A stretch of DNA of 64,000 nucleotides, from positions 147,883,365 to 147,947,364 of the forward strand of contig CP136068.1 of NCBI GenBank assembly GCA_032622095.1, read 5' to 3'. The notes beneath the pieces are model-generated. The model did no database searches. It was not told the origin of the DNA and saw nothing but the letters and a program-made list of their open reading frames with translations. Each line of letters starts with the position of its first letter. Position 1 is the stretch's first letter. Shown piece by piece: positions 1 to 11,927 of this stretch. Both the position numbers and the translations under genes were made by a program. The DNA comes from Siphonodentalium dalli (taxonomy: Eukaryota; Mollusca; Scaphopoda; Gadilida; Siphonodentaliidae).

Positions 1-2019
1 TGATAATTCTACCCCCAATGTTTCCCTCTCAAATAAGACTCTGCGAAGCGGTGCCTCATCCCACCTCGAAAGATGATCAGGGAGCCGATTCTCAGAGCCT
101 GGTATGTGAACTAAATGAATTTCAAATTCTCCCAGTGCAGACAAAAAACAAATTTCCCTTAAACAGGACTGTAGAAATGGGTTTTTAGTGACACCGTTAT
201 TTACTACTGCTACTGAAGTTTGGTTGTCACATTTCATGATCACTCTTTTACCAAACAAACTACTTTTCCAAGATTTGAGACATGCTACTATTGCTAATAA
301 TTCCAATTCATTTATATGTAATCCTAGCTGGAGTATTTGGTTAGGAAATTGCTTGTGGAAGAACTGGGCGCAACCAATACCCCCACAGGCTGTCAAAGTT
401 GAGTCTGATGCAATAATTTCATCAGGTTGAGACCAGTCAGACCATGGCATCATTGAAACCCCATTATACAAAGGCAAGAAATTCTTCCACCACAACAAAT
501 CCTTTCTTACATATAATGGAACTTCCAAAGATATGTCCCTTTTTTCTTTAAAAGCTCTCAACCACCGAAGAATTCTTGAAACAAAAATTCTGCCTGGCCT
601 CACACAACTCGACACAAATTGCAATTTCCCCAGAAGTGACTGCACTTCTTTCAAATACCCTTTTGACTTTTCTAACCATTTTAAAATGAGCTTATTTATC
701 TCTTCAAGTCTTTCATGTGTAATGCTGAGAGTAAGACTGACAGAATCAAATAATACTCCCAGAAATACCATATTAGTATTTGGAGGGCATGATTTCTCGA
801 TTGCCTCTAGCAGACCCCATCTACCTAATGTTGATTTTAATACCATAAAGGCCTCATCAGCATATTCTGGTGTCTCTGCGCCTGCTAGATCATCTAAGTA
901 ATTTATTAAATTGCATTTAGCCATTCGAGCAGAATATGCAAATGCATTTGTGACCCTCTGACAAATTCCTGCTGCAGATCTGAGACCCATACTTAACACT
1001 AAATCACAATATGTATACCCTTCAATTCTGTATGCCACCAAGTTTATATCACCTGGGTCAATAAAAATTTGTCTATAAGCTCTAGACAGATCTGCTTTAA
1101 ATAACTTTGCACCAATACCTGCATTCTTAATGAGATCCACCAAATTATCAACACTTGGATACACTAGAGTGGTTTTTTCCCCAAGATACTGATCCTTTGG
1201 TATCATGTCATTAATAGATCTTCCCTGTGGATAACTAAGATCAAGAATAACCCTTCGGTCCTCTGAATGAGGTTTTGGTACTGTATTGAGAGGGTCAATC
1301 CGAATATTGTTTCCAAAGGCATTCCCCGGCAAAGGACCAAGAACAGTGTGATGCTGTAATTCCTTATTAATAAATTTCCTGAGATCAAGAGGAAAATCTC
1401 TAGCCCCTCTATGATTCATTACTGCATCACAATGATCCAAATCTCTTGAACCGGTGAACCCCAAAGGAAAACCAAACTCTAGAAATTGGATTACCTGGTT
1501 ATCCTCGTAACTTCTTAACATCTCCTTGATTTCATTTATATTTAAGTGTGTGTTTACAGGAATTCTACATCCTTCAAAATTGTATTTGCCTGACGCTTGA
1601 ATCACTTCATGCTTCTGCAAAGATATCCCAATTTCCTTTTGACTGGAAATTGAGATACCGGTAATAGTACTCTCACCTATTGCATCAAGATTAGGACTAT
1701 TATCCATACTAGTACAAATTCTACTTTGGAATGAATCATCTACATGTTTTACATCACAATTATCCATACTAGTACAAATTCTATTTTGATATGAATCATC
1801 TACATGTTTTACATCACTGTTGCCACTGGTTGTTTTTGGTGATGGTCTACCAGGTATTACAAGTTTTTGAACACTTTCATGTGCATTTTCTGGGTGTGAA
1901 ACCATAGCAACATTACAATTTTCAACAATTCTGTTGTTCACTTTCATATACTCAGGATAAAAAACATTAGCAACATTTTGGTTTTCAACAACAGAATTCC
2001 ACAACTGTTTCTTATATAG
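1..2019 (-). CDS. DIRS/Ngaro-like retrotransposon polyprotein: reverse transcriptase + RNase H (3' end outside window)
   Basis: Reading leftwards on the - strand, the frame is open for 673 codons, from just after a stop at 2020-2022 to the window edge. The N-terminal ~170 codons are low in recognisable motifs. The RT follows: an LSYPxGxSIND motif at about 1210-1245, palm motif A in FKADLSRAYRQ (Asp codon 1090-1092), the MGLRSAAG block, and the catalytic YLDD box at 889-900. RNase H follows with all four expected acidic residues: Asp in ASDST (403-405), Glu in NELE (307-309), Asp in KCDN (226-228) and Asp in LPDHLSRW (76-78). The LSYPxGxSxND block and the short RT-RNase H spacing are typical of tyrosine-recombinase retrotransposons (DIRS/Ngaro) rather than Gypsy; the recombinase would lie off the left edge. 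No stop or frameshift is seen, so the copy may be young. RT-RNase H is near certain; the DIRS assignment is less sure. Confidence 0.85.
1701..1817. repeat. 60 bp direct duplication inside the retrotransposon ORF
   Basis: The segment 1701-1757 is repeated at 1761-1817 with few mismatches. The period is exactly 60 bp, so the reading frame is kept and a block of about 20 residues is duplicated in the linker before the RT. Confidence 0.85.
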
Positions 2020-2200
2020 TCATGCCCATTGATTGGTGTTAGACTGTCTGTATGGACACACTGGAGATGATTCAGCATGAAAGGCCTTATCCTTATCGTT
2101 TGGCTTTAAGCCATTCAAACTCAAATCACAGTTGGTCCAGCTCTTGTGAAGTCAAATCAATTAATGACTCAAGAAATCCCCGCGAAATCCAGCCACAGTG
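2020..2200 (-). pseudogene. degenerate upstream part of the retrotransposon coding region
   Basis: Upstream of the open frame, coding-like - strand sequence continues through a stop at 2020-2022 and then needs a frame change. The stretch near 2130-2195 reads as a short hydrophilic peptide broken by stops. This could be the eroded end of a Gag-like ORF or an untranslated leader; I cannot decide. Confidence 0.4.
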
Positions 2201-2499
2201 AAACTTTTAATTACTACTCACACGAATAAGACCAATGAAACTACGGCTGAGCATTATTTATCCTGGAGTAATGGTGTGATAATTGATCATGATATGATAT
2301 TGGATTGTAATGATTACGGAAAGGATATCGACCTATTGCTAATTGTGAATTACATTATTTGTATCCAAATAAGACCCATGTGAACATCAATTCCAGGACA
2401 TTCCCCATGTAAAATTATGTCGCTGTGCAAATTTACCCACATATCTTCTGAGCTGATAATAAATGCTCTTCTTTGATCATCTATGTCAAAATAATTCAT

Positions 2500-2910
2500 T
2501 AGTCCCCTTTAAGTCACCTGAGACCAAAGTCACATATCCAATTATATTCCCCTTATGGTGACTCCTGTGTATCACTGTTCATACAAATTGTCTAAGCTGC
2601 CAAGGAATGCTCTTTATTGCTAAGTTGCCTACCAATTGGAAACTCCCTGTGTCAATTCACCACTGCCTACCAGGGTCCAACCGTTTTTGGTATATAATTA
2701 TTTATTTAATTAAAATTGTTTAGTAGTGGCCCTTTAAGTAGTCTATCCAGTGACACTCGTCTGGTCAATTTACCTAATTAAATATTTGTTGTTCAATGAC
2801 CAGATTCCAACCAATTTAGGCATATAATCGATTATTAAATTAATTATTAGTGCACTTTACGACATCTGACATCAACTATCCCATGACACTCACCATTTGG
2901 TCTTCCATAT
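2500..2910. repeat. degenerate tandem repeat, unit about 130 bp
   Basis: A block with a 'ttCCAACC..TTnGGnATATAAT' start, an AT-rich TTAAT core and a 'CCnnTGACACTC' end occurs at about 2672 and again at about 2803, with a weaker copy before. No coding potential. The rest of 2200-4140 has no gene I can support. Confidence 0.5.
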
Positions 2911-3769
2911 ATCCAGACAGACAACAAATGAATGAATGAACGGATGATCGAATGAACAAACAAACAAAATTGAGTTTTATTGGTATTATTGCGCCCTATG
3001 GGTGTTTACTGCCAAGCTGCTCTGTCCGTGTCAATGGAGCTATGGGGATATCTCGCATAACAATAATTTTTCGGGTTTCACGCGATGAAAGTTATTTTAT
3101 GAAATTATAGTCGATGAAGATTATATATATTTATTGAAGTTCGATCAGGAGTGTATGGCAGTGTAAGAGTTAATGACACAGTCCAGTTTGTTTTGGTTTA
3201 ATTGGATCAGGTCCATGTATGCCAGAGTGGTCACTCACTGCGCTAAGCGCGTGTGAGTCTTTTCGCACGGCTGATTTCGTATCGACTTAAGAAGCTTGTC
3301 ACCTGGAACAATTAGCTTCACTCTACTTCGGATTTTGTAGTTTATACCCCCCCCCCCCACCCACCCGCAACATAACTATACAGAATATGCACCAAAGAGC
3401 TGAAGAGTTGTAAAATTGAAAAATTATATAAAGTTTTCGAAATGTATTATTATTATTGAATTGTTGGTGAACGATATATATCTACATATCCCGATTTGCA
3501 TTAAAGTTCATATATTTCGTACCATACATTCTTTGTCGTTATTCCATAAATAATTTATGTTCGGTCGAGCCCGGCGAGTTAGAACATAAGTCCTATTCCC
3601 ACAATATGACACAAAAGGTGACATCCAATGTTTTTTCTGGGGATATTTTCAAAAATTAGTAATATAACCAAGACATCAGGTATCATTTTCAGAAGTTGTA
3701 ATTTAATTTCAGTAAATAAACAACAAACTAAGCCAAATATTACGACAAATAAAATGAAATTGTCAGTGA

Positions 3770-3970
3770 CACTGTAGCTCAACTTGGAAAGAGAATAATT
3801 GCATGCGTCAGTCAATTGAGCGATTAGCCTGAGGAATGCGGAAAGTTGAAATGTCTAAGTAATACTAGATTGTCAACATGAAGAGATTTATATAAAGGAA
3901 TTCCAAGATGGCCGCTGGCGGCTATGTTTTCCAATGAAATTCAAACATATTTGATAGCTCCCATCTAGTA
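3770..3970. repeat. dispersed repeat, inverted partner at 45430-45680
   Basis: The sequence from the 'gctcaacttggaaag' block through 'CCAAGATGGCCGCTGGCGG' to 'ATAGCTCCCATCTA' matches the reverse complement of 45430-45680. The two copies are more than 40 kb apart. Neither has an ORF or obvious terminal repeats. Confidence 0.6.
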
Positions 3971-4149
3971 GATCAATATCAAGATCAGTATGAAGTTTGG
4001 CGATGAAACTAAATGAAAGATGTTCAAATAACAATGCAACATATCAGTTTAAAGAACACTATATAGAAGCACACAACGCGCAGTGCGATAAGGGTTAATG
4101 TGCGAATTCCCGTTCCAATTACTCGGAGGGCACTTTTTAGCATGCCGCT

Positions 4150-4259
4150 AACAAACCATGGTTCAATAAATCATGTCAAGCGTGGCGAAATAACCGCAAA
4201 GCGATACGTGAATATATACGCCACAGAATCACTGATGCTCCCTCTGAAATAGAGACGAG
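4150..4259 (+). pseudogene. LINE (non-LTR retrotransposon) fragment, endonuclease-RT linker region
   Basis: The frame reads NKPWFNKSCQAWRNNRKAI and continues to ETRLLK. The 'KPWFN..C...' block with basic residues after it is typical of the region between the endonuclease and the RT in LINE ORF2. It stops where a foldback element is inserted (target site 4260-4268). Confidence 0.6.
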
Positions 4260-4268
4260 GCTACTAAA

Positions 4269-4651
4269 GCTGAATAGGTCACTCTCACCGGTTTTCTGTG
4301 ATAAAGTTACCCAGGTTCCTGAAATTGTGATAAAGTTACCCAGGTTGGAGAAGAATGTGATAAAGTTACCCAGGTTAATAATAGTTCATGTTTAGCAACA
4401 AATTATTGATTTTTGTGATCAAAATGACGAAGTACAGTACTAATATGTCTTAATTTATGCTTGATAAGGGCTATTACTTGCCAAAACTGAACAATATTTC
4501 CCTCTGTCACTTTTAAATCGAGTTGATATTGTGAGATTTGCCTAACCTGGGTAACTTTATCACAATTCTCACCAACCTGGGTAACTTTATCACAAAATTA
4601 GGAACCTGGGTAACTTTATCACAGAAAACCGGTGAGAGTGACCTATTCAGC
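4269..4651. mobile_element. 383 bp foldback transposon with 9 bp target-site duplication
   Basis: The ends are inverted copies starting GCTGAATAGGTCACTCTCAC. They are flanked by a perfect direct duplication GCTACTAAA at 4260-4268 and 4652-4660. Each arm carries three copies of the 20-mer GTGATAAAGTTACCCAGGTT (left about 4298-4377, right inverted about 4543-4622). A 9 bp duplication with long inverted repeats suggests a Mutator-like non-autonomous element, but no transposase is present. The insertion sits inside LINE sequence. Confidence 0.85.
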
Positions 4652-4660
4652 GCTACTAAA

Positions 4661-4880
4661 GAGTCCAAGCAGTATTGCAACCCATTCTTACTTTCGGACA
4701 TTAACACCAAATCATCTGCAAACATAAGAAAATTAGTTTGAGTAGTTCTTAACGTCACAGGATGTGACTGTTCAAATTTGAATATATTCTCCAGATCATT
4801 AGTATGAAGTACGAAAATATCCAAGTACCTTATTATCGAGTAATCCTTTCTATACCAAAGCATCATTGATGATGGGCAGT
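4661..4880 (-). pseudogene. LINE reverse transcriptase fragment (FADD box)
   Basis: On the - strand the frame reads TTQTNFLMFADDLVLMSES then KNGLQYCLDSLV. The F/YADD box with a following 'GLQxCLDxL' helix is the RT palm of non-LTR retrotransposons. Towards 4880 the expected upstream motifs are no longer clear. The fragment is oriented opposite to the LINE linker fragment at 4150-4259, so the pre-insertion site joined two LINE pieces in inverted orientation. Confidence 0.75.
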
Positions 4881-5455
4881 TATCCCATAGGAAATTAATG
4901 TTCAACTAACACGTTCAACATATAGGTCGTTTGTTCATCGTATTATCTAACATTTCCCTCAACAAATTAATAGGGTTCCTTCTGCACTTTTTTGAAGCTG
5001 TTGTCTGCTTGTATCACCTAAACATCCCTCCAATTTACCAAATTCATAATAGATGATTCAAAGATATGATAGATAATTAAGTGTATGACATAATACACCC
5101 AAACGGGACAGACGCCATATGCAATATACAATGTACATACATTTCACAAATTGAGTGTATTTCATGGTTCATAGCACCAAAAACGAACTATTGTGTGTAT
5201 TTCATGGTTCATAGCACCAAAAAACAGGAACTGTTTATTTTTCGTCAAGGAATGTTACTCGTGATTTGTCTCGTGATTTGTTATAAAATGGACATTTTAT
5301 CATAAAGTCTTCTTCCGTTTTAATTTGTGTCTGGTTACAATTTCTTCAAATCCTTTTCTCATATGAAGTTTTGGCTGCTTGGGTCGCCCAGTTTCAACTT
5401 CAAGTTACTTACATGTACTCTGAGTTTGCTGAACGTCGATCTCATTTCAAAGTTC

Positions 5456-5857
5456 TTAACACCCTTTACCCAACAGAAGGGCCCTGTGCCAATGCATTCT
5501 CTTATATATGCGAGTCGACCATAGGTCGCCTCGCATATATAAGAGAATGCATTGGCTTAACACATTAAAAATTATAAAATTGTTAAAGAATGTAAGAAAA
5601 AATGGTAAAAAGTGTTAAAAAAAGATTTTTTTTAGACCAATGCATTCTCTTATATATGCGAGGCGACCTATGGTCGACTCGCATATATAAGAGAATGCAT
5701 TGGCACATGGCATAACTGTAACTATCACAATGTGGTCAAGGAGCCGATTCCAATGATATCCATATTTGTATGGTTCTATTGAGACAGACCGAAGATATTT
5801 TATGCTGTTGAAGCTTTATTTGGCCGGTTTTGGCCGGTTTGTTGGGTAAAGGGTTAA
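5456..5857. mobile_element. M-B MITE copy 1, TTAA-flanked, with two hairpin modules
   Basis: The ends are TTAACACCCTTTACCCAACA and its complement TGTTGGGTAAAGGGTTAA, with TTAA at both edges. It carries two ~69 bp hairpins at 5488-5556 and 5636-5704, in inverted orientation and separated by an A/T-rich spacer. Long TIR and TTAA suggest piggyBac-like mobilisation. No coding capacity. Confidence 0.8.
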
Positions 5858-5904
5858 CCATAGGGCTCCATTGTATATACTTATATTTAAAGATACAAAA
5901 TCCG

Positions 5905-6012
5905 AATTGTAATTAATCGATAATCTGATAACAAAAGCGTATTTTGAAGAAAAAAATTGTTGTTGTAACTTGATGACATGGGGACCGTCTGATCGGATTG
6001 AGTTCCTTTAAT
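5905..6012. repeat. M-E-related arm fragment
   Basis: Ends 'GATCGGATTGAGTTCCTTTAAT', the terminal sequence of the M-E family. The interior (GATAACAAAAGCGTATTTTG) matches the reverse complement of about 19535-19635. A solo arm without its partner. Confidence 0.6.
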
Positions 6013-6015
6013 TAT

Positions 6016-6440
6016 ATGTGACCCGCCATATCAAAGCCAGTCGTAAGTCGGGATTTTTTTACCCTGTGCCAATGCATTCTCTTATATATGCGAGTCGACC
6101 ATAGGTCGCCTCGCATATATAAGAGAATGCATTGGCCTAACAATTTTTTACAATTTTAATAATTTTGTCTTGTATTCTTTAACAATTTTATAATTTCACC
6201 CATACAGAGCCCCAGACAAACATGAGCAGACGACACTCTTCTATATGCTTCTATATATGTGTGGGGCTCCCTGCAGGGTAATGGATGTTTTTTTATTTTA
6301 TGTCCTAAGAAACATTTATTTAAAAAAAATGATAAAAAATTGTTAGGCCAATGCATTCTCTTATTTATGCGAGGCGACCACCTATGGTCGACTCGCATAT
6401 ATAAGAGAATGCATTGGCACAGGGTAAAAAAACAGTCGAT
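6016..6440. mobile_element. M-D MITE copy 1 with two hairpin modules, right end lost
   Basis: The left end is GTGACCCGCCATATCAAAGC, shared with 36798. Hairpin modules lie at 6067-6136 and 6347-6417, with a 'CAGAGCCCCAGACAAACATG' interior between them that is also shared with the second copy. The expected right TIR is reduced to a few bases after 'CACAGGGTAAAAAAACAGTCG'. Confidence 0.7.
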
Positions 6441-8460
6441 GGGTTCTAAATTCATGACTTGGTTCTTACTTGGCTCTTATTCAAATAGTTTATAACTGAA
6501 TAGGAGAATCCATTTAAAAAAGGGTTAAAGATATTCTATCTGCGTGTTTCCTTTATGCAATGAATCAATGCCATAAAATAAAGATTGTGAGCCAAAGAGA
6601 CGAATCAATAAGAACTTATTTCACTCCGAAATAATCGTTCTCCTTGTTTTCCCATTACAAACAAAATTATTACTATCTAAAAAAACAAAACAAATTATAT
6701 TATTGAGCAATATTTGCAATGCAATTGCGTTTTTAACGAAAATCTATACGTTTGTGTTGTTATAGCTGGGAAATAAGAGATGCAACGTAAGACATCTTTA
6801 CCTTGTAAAGTGTATAATAAACAATATATATTGATGCTTCTTCTCCACTACCGTTGATGCGTTATGTGATCTTTCAATATGGAATTAAATCAATACAGTT
6901 GCCGCTCTAAATAAAAGAGAAATAGCTCTTGGTAAAACGACTAACGCCGTATCAAGCACGGGAGCCACGAAACACATATACGTCCAGACATTTTGTTTGT
7001 TTTTATATATCGAGACAAGCTGCAAAACAGAGTTTAGTCCCCTCGCTACGCTATGTCTGACCGCTGACGGCATGTGTATTTTCTTAATTAAATCTAACAT
7101 TTTTTATTGAAGTGTTTTGTCATTTGCTTTTCTTTCTGGCTTGCTCTAGACAATTGCAAATCAATATGGACAGTTCATTTTCTCAGAATAACGCAGAATG
7201 AATTGTAAAATACAAAAGTCTCAAATAAATAAATGAGTGTTTTTTTTTTACATTAGTGTAGATGTAGGTGCTGACAGTGGTAAGTCCTGCATAGCAGGGG
7301 ACTGAACTCTGCATGGAGCTTGATATCGAGAGTGGAGTTTCTTTCCCACTGCATTGACCACACGGCAAGATTCAAACGTGTAGCCTTTATGCCAGTTTTT
7401 AAAATAAGTATCTGGGGAAATATGGAACTAACATGCCTCTTAAATAATGTATTTTTCCCCAAAATCGGACTTGAGAACCTTGTATAACTGGTATAGTACA
7501 TGTATATTGGTTTCGCTGCTATTTTCCCCAGGGCCTGCATGTGCTCTGTTTCCGTAAGAGCACAGGCTCCTGTGGTAAGAGTTACACCGAACGGAGCTAA
7601 CGGTACCAAGAACGAGACTATAGGGCGTCTGGGTTAGCTAGACCCCATTCTGCAAATGTCAGACAAAATAAATTCAGACATCTTTGAGATCAACACGACG
7701 CATTGTCCCCATATAGGAGGAATCAATACGCTGAGCACTCAACATAGATAATATGCGGCCTTCATTCCATATAGAATCATACTGTGCAGCCTTGTTTCCA
7801 TAGTTAGACCACATCAAATGTGGAGTTAAATATTTGCAGCCTTGATTCCACAGTTTTATAGGAGTAAATGCGGGCGTGACGAGATCAAATAAGGAGTTTA
7901 ATTTAAAGTACCCATATATCCATTTCATACAGTTCTTTTCCTAAACAGTAAACTCGGCATTATGGATCATTCGTTCGTGGACGGCGAGAATGTAAATTGA
8001 CACTCCGGATTGTGCCAAAAGGTAGGGTCTTGTTGGGTGAGGACAACGTTCTTGATATACTGCCTATTATTGTATATTGTTAACTACGGTTTAAAATTAA
8101 TTTAAGTTTTAAAAGAATTTTCTTGAATTTTAAAACTATTATTTGAATTGAGAACAAGTTCAATTGGTGCAGCTAGAGTTGGCTACTTTCAACATTGATG
8201 ATCATGGCAAATTTTACACAAACTTAACCCTTTCTGCGCTGAAAGGATTCTCCCATTCAGCCATAAATGGATACATTTGAACGGTCGATTATTCATTTGG
8301 AGGGGTGTTCGGGTTATTGTAACAATATTATACGACACAGGAAAACAGAAATTACAAGAGCAGAATGATTCATAATTATTGGTGGAAAATGTTGAGATGT
8401 AATAATAAATTCAACAAACGACCTATGAGATGTAATAATAAATTCAACAAATTTCATTGA
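6441..8460. other. non-coding stretch
   Basis: No gene seen. A 24 bp motif (GATGTAATAATAAATTCAAC core) is directly repeated at about 8395 and 8428. Short 'CTGGGGAAA'/'TTTTCCCCAG' inverted motifs around 7410-7535 resemble the small foldback at 16371-16465. Confidence 0.5.
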
Positions 8461-8468
8461 ACTTCTTA

Positions 8469-8882
8469 GGGTACGTTCATACGCTGGCAAGTTTGCACGA
8501 CATGTTTTTGCGGGCATTTCGTCATAGAAAACCACATGGTGCCAGAATATTAACGGAAACATGCATATAACATGCATCTTTACCAAAGCGAACGACATGA
8601 GAAGTAAAATTTATGTAGTTCCATTTTTAACGGTGCTACTACCATTTGCCTTCAAATACCTGTATGATTTATTCTTGCCAGTTAATTGCATGTTATTTAC
8701 AGGCAAATTCAGGTAGCATCGCTACAGGTGGAACTACAGAGATTTTACTTCGCACGTAGTCAGCTGTGGTACAGTTGCATATTATATGCTTGTTTCCGTT
8801 CATATTCTGGCACCATATCGTTTTCTACGACAAAATGCCTGCAAACCATACCGTGCAAACTTGCCAGTGTATGAACGTACCC
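8469..8882. mobile_element. 414 bp MITE with TTA target duplication
   Basis: The ends are GGGTACGTTCATACGCTGGC and its complement, with about 110 bp of arm-to-arm similarity. They are flanked by TTA at 8466-8468 and 8883-8885. A 3 bp TTA/TAA duplication is usual for PIF/Harbinger elements, so this is probably a non-autonomous member. No transposase. Confidence 0.75.
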
Positions 8883-9239
8883 TTATATGTACATTTCCTA
8901 AGGGAACAATTAATCAATTAGAATTTAGTATAGAAAGGGTTAAACTTCCAGAATGGGGTAGGATTAAGCTGCAGTTTGATTAAATTTAGTTTTTAGAAAT
9001 AGTGTTTTCTGTTCAAAAACATGTCAACTAATTCTGAAATATGAATTACATCAGCGTCATCTAAAATCATAAAAAGAAATATTTTCTTATCTGTTTTACT
9101 AAATGCAATGACCTCTCTCGATTTCGCTCTTGAATAAAGAAAAAAGCTAAGGAAAACCAAGGAATATGTCCTTATTTTCTTCTGAGTAATATTTTCAATT
9201 AGGAAAAATGTCAGGAAATGTTTTTTTCTATATAGAGCA

Positions 9240-9790
9240 GGCGGGGTGAAAAATAATTTTCCGGGGTGTGTGGGTGGTCAAAGCCACCAACAAGCAATTT
9301 TTTCCGCAACTAAAAAAAAAAATTCCTGCTTGTTTTTTAGTGTTTTGGCAATGAGTTGGGCTTCAAAACAACTTTGAATGAGAGAAATAATGTAATTCTA
9401 ACTGGTAAACTGACTGCAGGCAGTTATCGTGTTGTATTTTGTTGCAAATTTTGAAATCCAAGATGGCCGCAGGCAGCCATGTTTTTTTGGCCGAATGACC
9501 TCAAAATGACTCATTCCTATTTACATGTCCATGTTAACATCCATGATAAATAGTATGCACATAAATTCATATACAGCTGTTTACAGTGGATTCCCCCCCC
9601 GCAAATCTCTGTTTTAGTGCTAAAAGGGGGGGGGGGGTGGGTGTCAAAAAATGTTCGGAAAAAACTGCCGAAAACGGAAAAAAATTTGGCGGTGGGGGTG
9701 GGTTGGTCCAAAAAATTATCGAAAGGGAAAAAATGCCATACGTGCCTGAATTTTTTCCCGACCCCCCCCCCCCCCACCCCGTATAGAGAA
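9240..9790. repeat. G/C-run-rich low-complexity stretch upstream of exon 1
   Basis: Runs of C (9594-9600, 9763-9779) and G (9626-9638), with G-rich clusters near 9690-9710, lie within 300 bp upstream of the first coding exon. Both strands could form G-quadruplexes. ORFs across this stretch have low-complexity translations. No TATA box or initiator can be assigned with confidence. Confidence 0.6.
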
Positions 9791-9883
9791 GATGCAGTAA
9801 ATTGTGATTACCATAATTACATAAGACAATTCTTCATGGCAGTGCGCTCTATACGCTCTAGGAAGGAGACAGAACTCGAGTGA

Positions 9884-10165
9884 ATGAAAATGGATTGGAT
9901 TTGGGAACAATTCAGGCTTGTGATTCTCTGTGGTTTACTTGTGAAGACATGTATCGCCTCCGTCAACCCATTTCAATCAGGACAGCCTGGTATTTTACTT
10001 GAAGCCAAAACATCGAACATTCTGAGGTGCGAGACTATGTGCACGAGACAAATCGGCTGTGTGGTTATCGGATACAATGCCAAAACCAGGATGTGTGCTC
10101 TTACAAACAGGAACCCAGCAGACGCAACGTCGCAAAACGCGTGGATTGCGAGACATGTGACCCAG
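9884..10165 (+). CDS. exon 1: signal peptide and PAN/apple-like region
   Basis: ATG at 9884 follows directly after an in-frame TGA (9881-9883), which fixes the start to this ATG or to the in-frame ATG at 9890. Residues 10-25 are hydrophobic ([16 protein letters not shown]), a plausible signal peptide. C49, C53, C59 and C71 with '[15 protein letters not shown]' resemble a PAN/apple core. Ends in CAG at the donor GTAATA (10166), phase 0, residue 94. Confidence 0.85.
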
Positions 10166-11890
10166 GTAATACTAATACGTTATGAATATTAATTTATTTA
10201 CAAACATGTAGTTCTTAAAGACATATTATGGACTTGATCGGGTGCGTGTAACTAATAATTTAGTGTTCAGGCGCAAAATCAAGCAAATCAACAGTAGCAC
10301 TCCATAGAAAACATCGTCTGAACTACGCTCAATTGTAAATATTTACTCGATTCGGGACGCAACTATCGGCGATAACATAGCGAAAATGATTTGGCCATCG
10401 AGGGTCAGTGTATTTAATTAATATATAAGAATGACGGTGGTTGTTGTCAATTTGGATATAATATTTGTAAAAATAACTACTTTGAGCAAGATTATTTTCC
10501 ATTTTTATTTCATCACTCTACCAGAATGTTTCACATCACTTTAATCCACCAGGCACCAACGTATCATAATATGATCTATTATATATATATATATACTAGA
10601 AGGTGACCCGACTTCGTCCGGGCTTTGACCTTGAATTGACCATTTTGAAGGTCAAGGTCAGGTGGGGTCAAACACCAACACCCCAAAAATGGTGGAAAAA
10701 CGGCCCAGCGGATACCGGGAAATCGGCCCAGCGGATACCGAGATACCCATCAAATTTCGTCCTTAAAAATCCGCCAGTTTAACCCGATTTGATTTCCACT
10801 CAAGTATATAAACGCGCCTCATATATCGAGATATCGCCAAGACGTCTGAAACAGTCAAATGCATCGGCCGGTTAAGCGTTAACGTGATCTAACGTTATGA
10901 CCTCTAACGACGTCATAGAAGTTACGCATTGTTTTTATCCTGATGGAAGATAGTACCACTTCTTCTTGATAATTGAGGCAGATAACTAAAACGGATACAT
11001 ACGCATTATATATCGTTGGAAAGAGGAAACACGAAAGATTCTCATAGTGTCATTATTATGACTGGCATTTTATTATTCGCGCTGTTTCGAATCGATTTGT
11101 AAGCACCGAACTCAAATGAAAGTCCCGTAACACAGCGTAAAAACAGATTTGACCTCGGCACGTGAAAAGTTGACCTCGGATCTGAAAATCAATAGGCCTA
11201 TGTCACCCCCCGGCCGAAAATACGCACACATACAAAGTTTCATCGATCGGGTCGGCCGTTTTCGAGTTCATCGATTACACACACACACACACAAACAGAT
11301 CTTCCAAAATATATAATAGACTAGCCGATGAGCCCGACGTTGTCCGGGCTATTCAAAAACCAAATTTCAAGTCGATAGCTCTACCCAGCCCGACGTTGTC
11401 CGGGCTATTCAAAAACCAAATTTCAAGTCGATAGCTCGACCCGTTTCCGAGATCTCGTCTGCGCATGCGCGAAGCTGGCGTCGCACGGGCTCGGCGACCC
11501 GATAAAATTCGTATCCGGGGTAAGATACATTCACATACCAAATTTCAAGTCGATAGCTCCACCCGTTTCCGAGATCTCGTCTGCGCATGCGCGAAGCTGA
11601 CGTCGCACGGGCTCGGCGACCCGATAAAATTCGTATCCGGGGCAAGATACATTCACATAGCAAATTTCAAGTCGATAGCTCCACCCGTTTCCGAGATCTC
11701 GTCTGCGCATGCGCGAAGCGGGCGCCGCACGGGCTCGCCAATACGACAACGTTCACCGCCTGGTCAAACTACACACACGTACCAAGTTTCGTCCCGATCG
11801 GTCAAGAATCGTAGATTTGTATTAATGACAGACAGACAAACAAACAAACAAACAAACATACATACAGACAGAGGTCTTCAACATATATAT

Positions 11891-11927
<37 letters not shown>

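Noticed and set aside
188-901. Plus-strand ORFs of 80 and 122 codons near the left edge
   Set aside because: They are antisense shadows of the retrotransposon RT-RNase H frame, which has the catalytic motifs.
4513-4905. A single 130-codon gene on the - strand
   Set aside because: Only its middle part is LINE RT (FADD). The C-terminal part is translation of the foldback element, so it is a chance fusion.
9517-9883. Several ORFs just upstream of exon 1
   Set aside because: They are low-complexity Gly/Pro-rich translations of G and C runs, open on both strands.
11321-11345. Hammerhead ribozyme at the element H head
   Set aside because: CGATGAG and a GCCCG/CGGGC hairpin are present, but the GAAA that must follow stem II is absent in all copies seen, and the CTGATGA box is altered in each. 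Kept only as a hypothesis for the family consensus.
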